Part shown: piece by piece, positions 44,588-54,870 of the stretch
Numbering within the stretch: the stretch's first letter is position 1
How the letters are laid out: each line of letters opens with the position of its first letter
Source: Gymnopus androsaceus JB14
Lineage: Eukaryota; Basidiomycota; Agaricomycetes; Agaricales; Omphalotaceae
Direction of reading: 5' to 3'
NCBI GenBank assembly: GCA_009733575.1
Contig: ML769407.1
Location: 333,024-397,023 of the forward strand
Length of the DNA: 64,000 nucleotides
Position numbers and translations under genes: made by a program
Notes under the pieces: generated by a model
The model's database searches: none
Told to the model about the DNA's origin: nothing
The model's input: only the letters and a program-made list of their open reading frames with translations

Positions 44588-47500
44588 TTAGATAAAGACC
44601 TGCAGTGGGTGTCGGTCGTAGACAACTTTCCCCTCGCTCAACTCCCCTAGATCCGGGTAGTAGGGTACCAGAGCATCTGCAGCGCCGAGATACAGCGCAT
44701 TATAAATACGCCAATACACCTCCCGAACCTTCCTAGCCGGATGGAAGAGACCTTGCAGCACGTAGCTTAAAAGAACACCTGGTCCGAGCGTCACTCGCAT
44801 GGCTTCAATCGCATCTATCACAGCGCCAATAACGTGCGGGGACATCTCGAAGCAGTTGGGCCACACAAGATTCATCAGGTGAAGCATTGAGTCTTCGCAT
44901 CCGAGCCCAGCAACACTCAACGCCAGATGCTTGACAATAGTGCTGGCCGTTTGTCGATGTACAAGATCGCGATCAGTGAGGGCGTCCTCGAGCATGGTCG
45001 CAATAGAATCACAATAGTAGGCTGACTGTGGACCGACATATTCGAAGACGAAGGATAAGGCTTTCAAACAACCCGTCTGACATTCAGTTCGGCGGAACGA
45101 TATTCATTGAGAATGGCGGGGATGCAGGTGAAGGCTGTAAATAAAAAGAAAGGTTGATGTCAGCTTACTTTCAAAGAGAATCCAGGCAATATAAACTCTC
45201 ACATCCACAAGTTTCAGCAACAATGGCTATAGCAATCGCACTACCCACTCGGCTTGAACGTTCCTGAACACGAAGATTGGTAAGGAGAACTGCAAGGACG
45301 TCCTGGGGACCTAAACTCTTCGCAATATAGCCAAAAGAATTGACCGCCGCACGACGGATGCTCTTCTTGTCTGCCTTGAGCAAGCCAAGCAGTTCGAAAC
45401 AGATTCGCATCCATTCACGAGCAGGTACAGATTCTGCTCCACGATCTGCGATACGGCCAATCAAGTTGATGGATGCCTCTTGTACTTTCTCGCGTCGATT
45501 ACGGAGAATGGGTGTCATCCGTGGCACTAAGTAGTAGGGGAAAGAATGTATTAGTATTTGGTAAAAATTTTGACACCAAGGGATACTCACAAAGATCCTT
45601 GACTGGAGGGTTCATATGAGTCATACCAACAATATTGACGATCGCACCTTCCGCCGCAATGATACTTCCAAGAGTATCTGGATATTCTTCACCAAGGAGC
45701 TCAAACAAAACAAGCCCGAGCTTGCTAAGCAACTGATCCTCTCCGCACTGCTTGATTACCACAGCCAACCGAGTAGTCAAATCAGCGGCTTGTTGGCGAA
45801 CTTTGGCGCTCTTGTTGTTGAGTCGCCAAAGGATAGTAGAGACGATATGAGTGAGGTAAGGCTTGACTCGTATACCAAGAGCGTTGACGACGGTACCAAA
45901 CCCGTCCAGCATGACTTGGTCCTCCGTTGTCTGTTCTTGGAAGGAATATATGATTCCGTCCACCAGTTTCAATTCCAGCCGTTCGTCGATATCGGAAGCA
46001 CCAAGAGCGGCAACAACTTTGCTGATGGTTTCCATTACCATCCCCCGGTAAGGTTCAGCCTCGTCCTTCAGCTCATTGACAACCCTACCCACGATCTCTG
46101 AGACACCAGCCTTCTGGGCAAGCTCAACGGTAGTTTCCACAACTTGTCTGTAGTTACGCCTGTCGAGCGCCATTCGACGGACCCAGAACGATTTAAAGAA
46201 ATCAGGAAGAATATCGTGCTTGATATAAGCAGACGTGACACTCTCCGTAGCAGCACATTGCTCAACGACTCTCAGCACGATTCTCTTCATTCCTCGTCAG
46301 AGGTCTGGAATTCCCGGATAAGAATGCGTGTAACTTCATTTGTATAGTCGGAAGCCAATTCGGGGTCCATGAGTGGAATAATGAAACCAACGGCTTTGAG
46401 GAAGGCAGCCAAGCCCTTTCCACGATGGAGATGAATGCCCAACCACAGAGGCTTCAGCACATTCGCAAAAGACTCGATACCATATGGAGCCGCAGCCTCT
46501 GCAAGAGCAGCTAAACCGAGAGCAGTCATCGTTCTGACTTTTTGCTGCTCATCAGAAAGACCGCGTGCAATACAATCGACTAGATTATGAAGGTGAGGGA
46601 GAATCGCGCAGCCCATCATGATTGCGATCTGCTGGATGATACGGATACCGGTGTGTCTCGTCTGCCAGGACTTTTTCGACCGACAGACGGCTTTTAAGAA
46701 GGGAAGAACGGAATATATACCGAGGGCGGATGCAACGACGGAGAACGCACGAGCAGTGGTGTTGCGCACATATTCATCAGCATGATCGATGTCAGGTCGC
46801 ATAGTGGAGATCATATGAGCTAGGCGGCGGCTTTCGAAAGGCTGGAGATAATTTCATGACCTTCCACCCGAGCATAGTAGTCTTCATCGATGAGAAGTGG
46901 TTCGATGACGACAAGGATCTTGTGAACATAAGGTCGAACGAGATCGTCGAGTTTATACATGACCCGGTCGATGACCTTGACAAGCAGATGCCGTTCCTGA
47001 TCCTCGAGTGTACGTTCCATGAGAAGAGGAAGAATCCCGTCGAAAAGTGGGCCGGCACCAAGCTCGAGAGCTTTGTCTGTAATCTGCTTAAGCGCAGTTT
47101 TACGGACTGGGGGCGTGCCATTCTTGATTTTCAGCAGCAATCGCATGACCTTCCTCTCCTTCATCTCATATACAGAACGTTCCGTCTCATCCTCTTCTTC
47201 CATGACCCTGGCAAAGTATTGAGCATCCGCTGGCTTGAAAAACGCAAGATTTCCAATACCAGGAATATCCGTAGGGAGCTCTAGAGCGAGACCTGCTGCT
47301 GCTCTTACGGCGGCAACGTCAGAGTTTTCCTGGATATGGAAACCGCCGACAGATGGTGTCTGAAGTTTTCGAGGCTGAACCATGGAGATGAAACCGGGAG
47401 GAGGAGTCACAATGACATAGCCTGTAGTAGGAAGGATGGCGTCAAGTTCTTCATCGGATATATAGCGAGTGTCCTGTGAAACTCCAGGGGCGGTCATGAC

Positions 47501-48115
47501 GATAGGAATCATAGACGTGTCGGCAACAACTGGAGTCTGATCCCACCTGGAACGCTTTGCAGGCTCTGCAGGAGAAGCATCCCAACGACACCGTCGTTTT
47601 TTCAGCACAGAAGATATCAGATCTTCCCTTGACCATTCACCTGTATCGACCGTATTGGGATCGGCGTTTGATATATTCCAACGACGTTTACGGGTGGCTC
47701 CCAAACTTTCTCGGGACAATGTGAGTTCCTTAACCGTAAGCAATTCCACCGCGACATCCTGAATTTCTGAAGCTGGAGGGGTCTTGTCCAAGTTCCTCTT
47801 CAACTTTGCCTCATCCTCTCTCTGCTTTTCTTCTATCGCTCTTTTGACTCTGGCTTCCTCCTGGTCGAGCCTAGCTCGCCTCATTAAATCTTTATAGCCT
47901 CCTTTACCTTCACCTCCGACCTCTTTGAAGGCATCTATACTGTCGAGAGCAACTCGGTCGAAGCGGCGGTGGTAGTAGTCGGCTAACTGACGTGTCTTTG
48001 CAGTTTCTACAAATAGGACGACATTTTCCGCGTCTGCAAGATCGGCAAATTCCTGCAAGATTTCCTTTGGGGCTGTATATGAGTCTAACAATCGGGGAGG
48101 CTCTGGGGAGGACAT
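44588..48115 (-). CDS. SF3B1: Splicing factor SF3B1 (U2 snRNP, HEAT-repeat protein)
   Basis: Core of SF3b, which holds the branch-point helix in the spliceosome. The N-terminus is short with two RWD motifs ([16 protein letters not shown]), then [23 protein letters not shown] and about 20 HEAT repeats: [82 protein letters not shown] (the lysine equals human Lys700), [62 protein letters not shown] and [20 protein letters not shown]. Introns are at about 45593-45530 and 45200-45140. Three 1-nt deletions break the frame: about 46822-46830 (before [10 protein letters not shown]), 46290 (before MKRIVLRVV) and 45078 (before [10 protein letters not shown]). The gene is essential and single-copy, so I read these as sequence errors. 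Estimated length is about 1,190 aa. Confidence 0.93.
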
Positions 48116-48768
48116 TATACCTATTGCAAACCATTGTTTGAACGATGATGAGCTGAAAAAATATACCTTTCTAGAGGTAAAGTATGGGCTTCTTTATACC
48201 AGCGATGAACACAGGATGAAGAAGTGACAAGTCAACTCGTAGTGGTTTGAGTAAGAGTAACTATTAGTATGAGCGCTGAATCGAATTATAATAGACGCTC
48301 AATACTCTCTCGACTTGTCCAGCGTAACTTTTCAGCTCTCCCATCCGGTGGACCTATGTCCATCTCCGACACTCTCCATTGCTGCGTAACCTGCCAGCTC
48401 CAAGTGGACACTTTTCCTCGCCAACTCGACCACGCATACCAGAGAATCCATGGAGATCTCTCAACAAAAACCAGATCCAATGCCTTTTTTTCGCCCGCCG
48501 AGCGGTCTCAGCTACAACCTCTCATCTCGAGCATCAGCAATGATCTCCAAAAATATGACGAGGCTATTGCTCGCTTGCAGGAACAACGTGCGCAGCTAGC
48601 TAAACTTTTGGAGTATCCAAAGTCTCTAGCTTCTCCGAGTCATATTCGTCAACTCCCTCCCGAAATCATGAGCGAAATCTTCAAAATGATTGTCGCTGGC
48701 AGGGAAATTGATTTTAGTGCGCAGTGGTTTGGATATGGAAAGGGATATGAAAGGAAAATGGTCGCCAC

Positions 48769-49058
48769 TGTCGCGCTTCATACGCGTATACACGCGTATG
48801 AATTCGCGACAAGTTCCTTGGACTTACCATAGCGACATTACCTTACATACTAGTTATCGGTGCTCTCGGGCACGTTTCGTTCCTTACTACAACCACCATA
48901 GTTACATAGGGGACTCGGCACATATAAGACCAGTACCGCGTCAAGATAGACAGACTTTTCCCGCTTTCCAATATACATTCCTTATCCTGCGAACAACCTC
49001 GAATTGCCCTCTCGAACCCGAAGCACGTTTCCGTCTACACACGGAACAAAGCTTTACA
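48769..49058 (+). repeat. 5' LTR (290 bp)
   Basis: Starts TGTCGCGCTTCATACGCG and ends AAAGCTTTACA. It differs from the right LTR at four positions by my count (about 98.6% identity). Confidence 0.9.
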
Positions 49059-49143
49059 TCTGGAGCCCACCGCGAGGGGGTAATCCAGTGTTGTTTGCAA
49101 CAACTCCTATCTTCTCAAGACGTCTCGACCACGTTGAGAAGGC

Positions 49144-50325
49144 TTGAGAACCCGTCGTCTCTCTCCAGAGTCTCAAGAGCTACTCACTGCTCTACAGTCC
49201 GCTGAACTTAGCTTCGAAGTCTCGGACGTTTTCGAACCCGTACCTGACGACGAAGCCACACATAATCAGCTTTCCCTGTTATCGCCTTTAACTACACCAC
49301 CCGATACTCCTCCAGAACGGACTCCTAGTCCCGGAAGTCCCAGATACCAAACTCCTAGTCCAGGGAGCGTTAATCCCAACCCTAGTCCCAGGGTTAATCC
49401 AGATACCAGACCTACTCCAGGGTCTACTCAACAGATAAATTCCATTCCAAACATTACCCGATTGCCACAGATGGCCACGTTACACCCTCTTCCTGCTCGA
49501 AATGAGCGTTCAGCCCCTAAATGGGATTCCAAATATGAAGAGCAACTCCCTACCTTTTTCGAGGAATTCGAAACGGTTGCGAAAGCTGCAGGTATCAACG
49601 CCGATGATGCGGAGATGAAGAAGGGAGTTCTTCGCTACGCTGATCCTGAATCGATGAGGTTCTGGCGAACCCTCCCCACGTTCAAAGAAGTTGCCAAAAC
49701 GTGGGCCGAATTCAAGAAAGAGGTCTTGTCCCACTATCCCGGCGCATTGGAGGTGGCGGAGGCGACAACCGAGGACCTGAAGAAGGTTGTCAGCGAGTTC
49801 GCTAAGTCCGGAATATCAAACAGTAAAGAACTCGGTACTTACCACCGAAAATTCTCCATCGTTGCCGATTCCCTCCAGGAACATGGTATCCTTTCCGGGG
49901 TCCAAGTCGCCAGCTTCTACGTGCAGGCGTTTCCCGATTTCATCCGCATCCGTCTAGATACACGTTTACAGGTGTCATTCCCAAAGAAGGTTAAAGGTCA
50001 AGCGTATTCACTTACCGAATTACGCGAAGCCATCGATTTCCTCCTTTCTGACGCATCGACCACCATGATAGGTGGAAATTTTAGCGTTGGGGACCAATCT
50101 CTGGTCCCCGTTTCCTCCACAATGGCTTCGGTTACTCCCAAGTTGGAATCTACGGACCCGAAGCTTGATCAGTTCCTGGCATTGTTCACCCAAATGATGA
50201 GCCAGATGGGAATAATAACTCACCTCAGTCTAGTGGTGGTAACCGTCCTCCAAAACAGAACCGATCCAACAAATGCTTCTGGGACAATTGTGATAGTCCC
50301 AACTTTGATACTTGCGTCGACCTAA
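49144..50325 (+). CDS. Retrotransposon Gag
   Basis: Frame of 393 residues. A Pro-rich leader (TPPDTPPERTPSPGSPRYQT) is followed by an all-helical capsid-like domain (WDSKYEEQLPTFFEEFE, FWRTLPTFKEVAKTWAEFKK, LGTYHRKFSIVADSLQEHG, YVQAFPDFIRIRL) like the retrotransposon Gag domain of fungal gypsy elements. The true Gag frame switches by one base near 50208-50210 (GGG) into the next frame, which carries the zinc-knuckle-like CFWDNCDSPNFDTC and then the protease. The last residues of this frame are therefore probably not genuine. Confidence 0.75.
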   Translation: MRTRRLSPESQELLTALQSAELSFEVSDVFEPVPDDEATHNQLSLLSPLTTPPDTPPERTPSPGSPRYQTPSPGSVNPNPSPRVNPDTRPTPGSTQQINSIPNITRLPQMATLHPLPARNERSAPKWDSKYEEQLPTFFEEFETVAKAAGINADDAEMKKGVLRYADPESMRFWRTLPTFKEVAKTWAEFKKEVLSHYPGALEVAEATTEDLKKVVSEFAKSGISNSKELGTYHRKFSIVADSLQEHGILSGVQVASFYVQAFPDFIRIRLDTRLQVSFPKKVKGQAYSLTELREAIDFLLSDASTTMIGGNFSVGDQSLVPVSSTMASVTPKLESTDPKLDQFLALFTQMMSQMGIITHLSLVVVTVLQNRTDPTNASGTIVIVPTLILAST

Positions 50326-50372
50326 GAGATTGGGTTGACAAGGGTCGAGTCGAGCGCAGCGAGAACGGATTC

Positions 50373-51713
50373 GTGCAACTTAAGAGTGGTCAGCGTCTCC
50401 CTCGTAATCAACGATATATGGAAGGTACCTTAAAACAACGTTTCGAACGTTATTTCGAAGACCATCCGTCCGAGAAGTCCTGGTTGTTGGAGTCACCCCA
50501 GGTTACAACGGGTCCGTTGGCAGGAGTCGACGTGAGTACCCATTCCTCCTATTCTCTCCGTGGGTTCCAAGGTCCGTCGATGCTCGCGAAGGCTGCGTCG
50601 TATATGACGAGTCCCGTCGAGGAAGAGCCAGAAGCTGAAGCGATACGTCAGCTCATCTTCAAAATGGAAACTCGTCGAGCGACGAAAGAAGCTAAAGACA
50701 AGGACGTACCTGATAAAACGTCGTCGAAGCCTATATCCAAACCTAATCCTCCTCCCCGCGATCCTGAGCCTTCCCAACCGATTCCTCCTGTTCCTGGTCC
50801 AACGAGACCGCCGAAGCCTATCATAGGCAAACTTCCCCCGAATTACGTCCCTCCACAGGAAAGGACGGTTGGCGTCCCTCCCAAAGATGACGTCCGTAAC
50901 TTTCGATACCGAGCACCCATCGAGACCGAGGCTGCTGTTGAACGAGTTGTTCAGGCAGGACTCTCGAGTGTAGTATCTATCAGACAAGATGATTTGTTAG
51001 CGATCGCACCAGATTACCGAAGGAAAGTAAAAGAGAACGTGACGAGTCGTCGAATTGGAATCGACGGTAATCTATTGGAAGATATCGAACCGACGTACCT
51101 TTTGGAATCTGCAGAATCACTGTCCCCGAGTAGAACTCAGTACAGCAACATGAAATCCCTCCCATTTGCCCTGAAAGACCCTCCAGATCCAGTGGCGGTC
51201 TTCTTCCAGGAATTCGGAGACGCAAGGGAAGGGGATGATTTCTATGTCGCCAAAGAATCGTCGAGCATCCGAGGCCTGAACGCTCTCATTGGAGAACGTG
51301 CTGTTCATTGTGTTGCGGACAGTGGCTGTAGTATAGTTGCGATGTCCGACGCGACTAGCAATGCATTAGGTCTCTCCTTCGATCCAAAACGTCGAATTCC
51401 GCTACAAAGTGCGAACGGTAAGACGGACTGGACACTTGGAGTTGCAAAAGACGTACCGTTTCGGTTCGGCGACATAATCTCATTCCTGCAAGTCCATATC
51501 GTCGAGTCGCCTGCATACGATGTCCTGCTGGGTCGTCCTTTCGAGATCCTCACCCAAGCCCGTATCCAGAATTTCCTCTCCGGCGATCAGCACTATACGC
51601 TGACCAACCCCAATACCGACAAAGTCGTTACGATCCCCACCATCCCTCGAGAGCTTCCGCGGTTTCGCAAGGAGGACGGAAGAGACAGAAGAAATCAGCA
51701 AGTTGAACGATGA
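50373..51713 (+). CDS. Retrotransposon knuckle/linker and aspartic protease
   Basis: Continues Gag after the frame switch near 50208. The frame is open upstream of the ATG at 50373 and holds a degenerate zinc knuckle, then DWVDKGRVERSENGF, a Pro-rich linker, and a retropepsin-like domain. That domain has the catalytic turn VADSGCSIVAMS (DSG instead of the common DTG) and the downstream hydrophobic strand VLLGRPFEILTQA. The frame ends at 51713 with no polymerase following. Gag and protease were probably one polyprotein. Whether the switch is programmed, a mutation or a sequence error is open. Confidence 0.75.
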   Translation: MQLKSGQRLPRNQRYMEGTLKQRFERYFEDHPSEKSWLLESPQVTTGPLAGVDVSTHSSYSLRGFQGPSMLAKAASYMTSPVEEEPEAEAIRQLIFKMETRRATKEAKDKDVPDKTSSKPISKPNPPPRDPEPSQPIPPVPGPTRPPKPIIGKLPPNYVPPQERTVGVPPKDDVRNFRYRAPIETEAAVERVVQAGLSSVVSIRQDDLLAIAPDYRRKVKENVTSRRIGIDGNLLEDIEPTYLLESAESLSPSRTQYSNMKSLPFALKDPPDPVAVFFQEFGDAREGDDFYVAKESSSIRGLNALIGERAVHCVADSGCSIVAMSDATSNALGLSFDPKRRIPLQSANGKTDWTLGVAKDVPFRFGDIISFLQVHIVESPAYDVLLGRPFEILTQARIQNFLSGDQHYTLTNPNTDKVVTIPTIPRELPRFRKEDGRDRRNQQVER

Positions 51714-52161
51714 GGACGTGAACGAGGCAGCGTTGAAATCGGACTTATCTAATCTCGGCGCCAATATTTCTATTTCTCTTAAATCCGACGTCCTCGGTCC
51801 GGTACCGAATTCCGATCAAGTTATCTTGGCGTTCTTTCATGCAACACAACGATGTACGCGTCGATTCTTCAGTGTTCGGCCATCCTAGCCTCCTCCATCA
51901 TCTCCTCTGGTCTATCCTCTCCCTGTTCCACTTAGGTGGCATTCTTCCCCACCTTCCTTCTCAACTTAAATCCTTACCATTAATCCCAAATAACAATTCC
52001 ATTCCTATACCCTTCCCCAACTCAATCCCATTCCTCTGCTGTTCACTCCCACTAGTCGCTATACCCAAGAACGTATTGATGAGCGTTCACAACCACGCTT
52101 TCCTATGGCCGGTGAAAAGGAAAGCATCTCATTTGTTTTTCTTTTGTTTTTTTTCTCTCTT

Positions 52162-52199
<38 letters not shown>

Positions 52200-52252
52200 C
52201 CCGCTCCGTTTGGTCCCCCCGTGGTTTCTTTTTTTTTAAAGTGGAGAGGGGA
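51714..52252 (+). other. Non-coding 3' part of the LTR element with a T36 tract and purine tract
   Basis: Where pol would lie there is only about 540 nt, without polymerase motifs. It includes an uninterrupted T36 run (52164-52199) and the polypurine tract at 52238-52252. Confidence 0.7.
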
Positions 52253-52542
52253 TGTCGCGCTTCATACACGTATACACGCGTATGAATTCGCGACAAGTTC
52301 CTTGGACTTACCATAGCGACATTACCTTACATACTAGTTATCGGTGCTCTCGGGCACGTTTCGTTCCTTACCACAACCACCATAGATACATAGGGGACTC
52401 GGCACGTATAAGACCAGTACCGCGTCAAGATAGACAGACTTTTCCCGCTTTCCAATATACATTCCTTATCCTGCGAACAACCTCGAATTGCCCTCTCGAA
52501 CCCGAAGCACGTTTCCGTCTACACACGGAACAAAGCTTTACA
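52253..52542 (+). repeat. 3' LTR (290 bp)
   Basis: Nearly identical to 48769-49058. The four differences I count are all single substitutions. Confidence 0.9.
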
Positions 52543-53884
52543 CCACTAGTAGGCTCTTCCCACTAACATGGGTTTGCTATTCATGGCGAAACATACTTCT
52601 TTCTCAACCTACATTCTGGTCTTCGCATTTCATCAAATTCTCGGCTCATACCACCGTCTATTCACCTACAGCACCTGCTCTGAAAGAGTGTCTCCTGCAT
52701 GCAGGAACCCTCCCTTTGGACTTGACAGTATATGTGAAAGACAATCCTAGTGATGTTGATGATGCTGCCTGGACCCGGAGCGTGGACGCTATAACATCGT
52801 ACGCCAGCAGATGGAAATCCCTGGCATTTAAGCTCGACGGCAATGCCTACCTATCCTATTTTCTAAAACGCATGAGCATACTAGGCTTGGAGTTCGAGCA
52901 GGAAGAAAATCCAGGTCACGGCCTACCATTCCTCGAGACTGTTGATATTTCGTTTGAACATTACAGCCCCGCATACACCGGCAGTATCCCATGGAATTAT
53001 GGATATTTTCAAAATAAAATATTCGTTAACTGCCCCAGATTGCTTCATCTGATGACGCCATATCTGCTAGCCAACGATACTATAGAACTCCGAAACTTGA
53101 CCTGCCTGGAAATCGGGACCTATATTGGTCTCTCCTTTGCGGATTTGCTCCAGCGATGTCCTCTGTTGCAAACGTTGATTATAACTACATTTCGTCGTTC
53201 AAGGGACAAATCTACATTACCATTGAGGTCAGCCTCCGAGCCCTTCCTTCACTCTCATCTTTCAACATTAAAAATCGTCTACATGGATGAGGAATTTGTG
53301 GCACTTACCGGCGTCTGGCAGTCTGTTCTCCTTCCCAAGCTCACTTATCTGCTACTCGGTATCGGTACGCCTTATGGGGACGCCTATCCATTTTTCAGTA
53401 CCTCTAGCTCCGGGTCCAATGCAGTGGACGAATTGAAGACAATGTTGATTCACTCAAATTGTGTCTTACGGGACGTGTTACTGCTTGGGGTCCATTCATA
53501 CGATGTTCTGGCGTCATTTTTGCTTCAAGGGATATATATTGACTCAGAAACGGATATTCTGTATGATGATGACTTGTGAGGTATCCCACTTTATCTTTCT
53601 GTCGTTCAATCTTCTGTTGGTTTAAGATTTTGAGCCGGCGTTATTACTGTGTAAATACTCTCCACCAGATGTCGAGTATGTAAACTACATCGTCTTGCGA
53701 GATTATACAGATACATCAGTGAGCTCTGTATAGTCCTGAATTTAACAGGACTTTCAAAGTACGATGGGATTCTGAGCGGGCCCCTGGACGGGTGATTCAG
53801 CAGAGTCCTTTTGAGCATTCGAGTCGTTGCCATGTACCAGAAGAAATTGATTTTACTTGAACAACGATACATCTAGGCTCGTAG

Positions 53885-54354
53885 ATGAAAACATGCCCCA
53901 ATCGTCCTCGACCTTGGAACTTTGGTGATTGGTGCTGGGTGGAAGAATTCATAGACTGGTCTACGAGTACGAGTGACAAGACATTTCCGAGTACACAGTC
54001 CGCAAGATTGTTTTGTATATCGCGGCAGACGTACAAGATGGTATCCATCCATGTCAGAATGGCGTGAAGGATGAGGCTATCAGCGCTTTTTGTAAGTACT
54101 AAGAGCAAGTATGTCTGCCCGCTTCATGAATTCACATCTCTCTGTTTATTTTTTTAGTGGAATGCCAGTTTGGGCCTTCTTTGCCACTTTCTTTCAATAA
54201 ACAGATGCTTGAGAGAGCAATAAATGGGGATGATCCTGCGCAAAGAGGAAGGAGACTTGATTTCCGGAAGAAAATTGGCCGTAAAAAAGATGTTGGTCCG
54301 TTCGATAAGATCGATGGGGTTAGCGACTATGATAACGAAGATGGGTGTAATTAG
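53885..54354 (+). CDS. Hypothetical protein fragment, two exons
   Basis: A plausible intron (GTAAGTACTAAG... to TTTTTAG, about 54091-54159) joins a frame reading VRKIVLYIAADVQDGIHPCQ, then VKDEAISAF, to LECQFGPSLPLSFNKQ and a Lys/Asp-rich tail ending at 54354. Upstream of about 53985 the frame closes, so the start is not resolved and the model is partial. I recognise no domain. It lies between the two inverted copies of the F-box 3' end. Confidence 0.3.
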
Positions 54355-54507
54355 CGTTACCTCTTGTTAAATTTCTACCGAATCGAATGCGCTAATTTCA
54401 ACCAAGCTCTCATCTTGACAATGTGTTTGAAAGTCTTCAGATCATACTTTCATCGCCGAAATGTTGAAATGAACATCAATGTCGAAATGAACATCATGGT
54501 CTAGTCA

Positions 54508-54720
54508 CTAAATTGGGTCGTGGGATTTGGAGGAGAAAACATATTCGACATCTGGCGGAGAGTATTTACATAGTAATAACGCCGGCTCAATGTCCGTTTC
54601 TGAGTCAACATATAGCCCTTGAAGCAAAAATGACGCCAGAACATCGTACGAACGGACCCCGAGCAGTAAAGCCTCCCGTAAGACACAATTTGAGTGAATC
54701 AAGATTATCTCGCGTCTAAT
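54508..54720 (-). pseudogene. Inverted duplicate of the F-box gene 3' end
   Basis: The minus strand encodes IHSNCVLREALLLGVRSYDV, FLLQGLYVDSETD and then EPALLLCKYSPPDVEYVF. It matches 53444-53700 of the split F-box gene in inverted orientation. About 75 nt present in the parent (53562-53636) are absent here. Confidence 0.75.
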
Positions 54721-54870
54721 CGACGCGTTCAACGCCCGGGCGCCTATCTAAGTATCTTCTTATCCATTCAAGGCTTTCCCGTAGAGCCATGAAAAAAGTG
54801 TGAACGCATAACCCAAATACAGCTGCTGTGCAAGCGTGATGCCATTTGATTCCCCTTCTTCCTTATCACC

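Larger units (their letters stand above)
48769..52542 (+). mobile_element. Non-autonomous LTR retrotransposon carrying Gag and protease only
   Basis: Two 290-bp LTRs (TG...CA) flank 3.2 kb. Target duplication: CCAC before 48769 and after 52542 (or CCACT if the LTR is taken to start at 48770). A possible primer-binding site begins TGGAGCCCACC two bases after the left LTR. A purine tract (AAAGTGGAGAGGGGA, 52238-52252) precedes the right LTR. The inside codes only for Gag and an aspartic protease. No reverse transcriptase, RNase H or integrase is present, so movement must depend on enzymes from a relative. It sits inside an F-box gene. Confidence 0.88.
48269..53579 (+). pseudogene. F-box protein gene split by an LTR retrotransposon
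   Basis: The 5' part (48269-48768) encodes a leader, a coiled coil (SNDLQKYDEAIARLQEQRAQ) and the F-box LPPEIMSEIFKMI. The frame runs into the LTR and soon stops. The 3' part resumes right after the element (RLFPLTWVCYSWRNILLSQ at 52552 onward) and stays open through irregular leucine-rich repeats to the stop at 53579 (IHSNCVLRDVLLLGVHS, FLLQGIYIDSETD). Reading across the insertion, with one copy of the target duplication removed, keeps a single frame. The gene was therefore intact when the element arrived, and the insertion is recent. Divergent from SF3B1, 153 nt away. Confidence 0.85.

Noticed and set aside
51839..52285. Phe-rich frame through the T36 tract
   Set aside because: Low-complexity translation of a homopolymer crossing into the LTR; not a protein.
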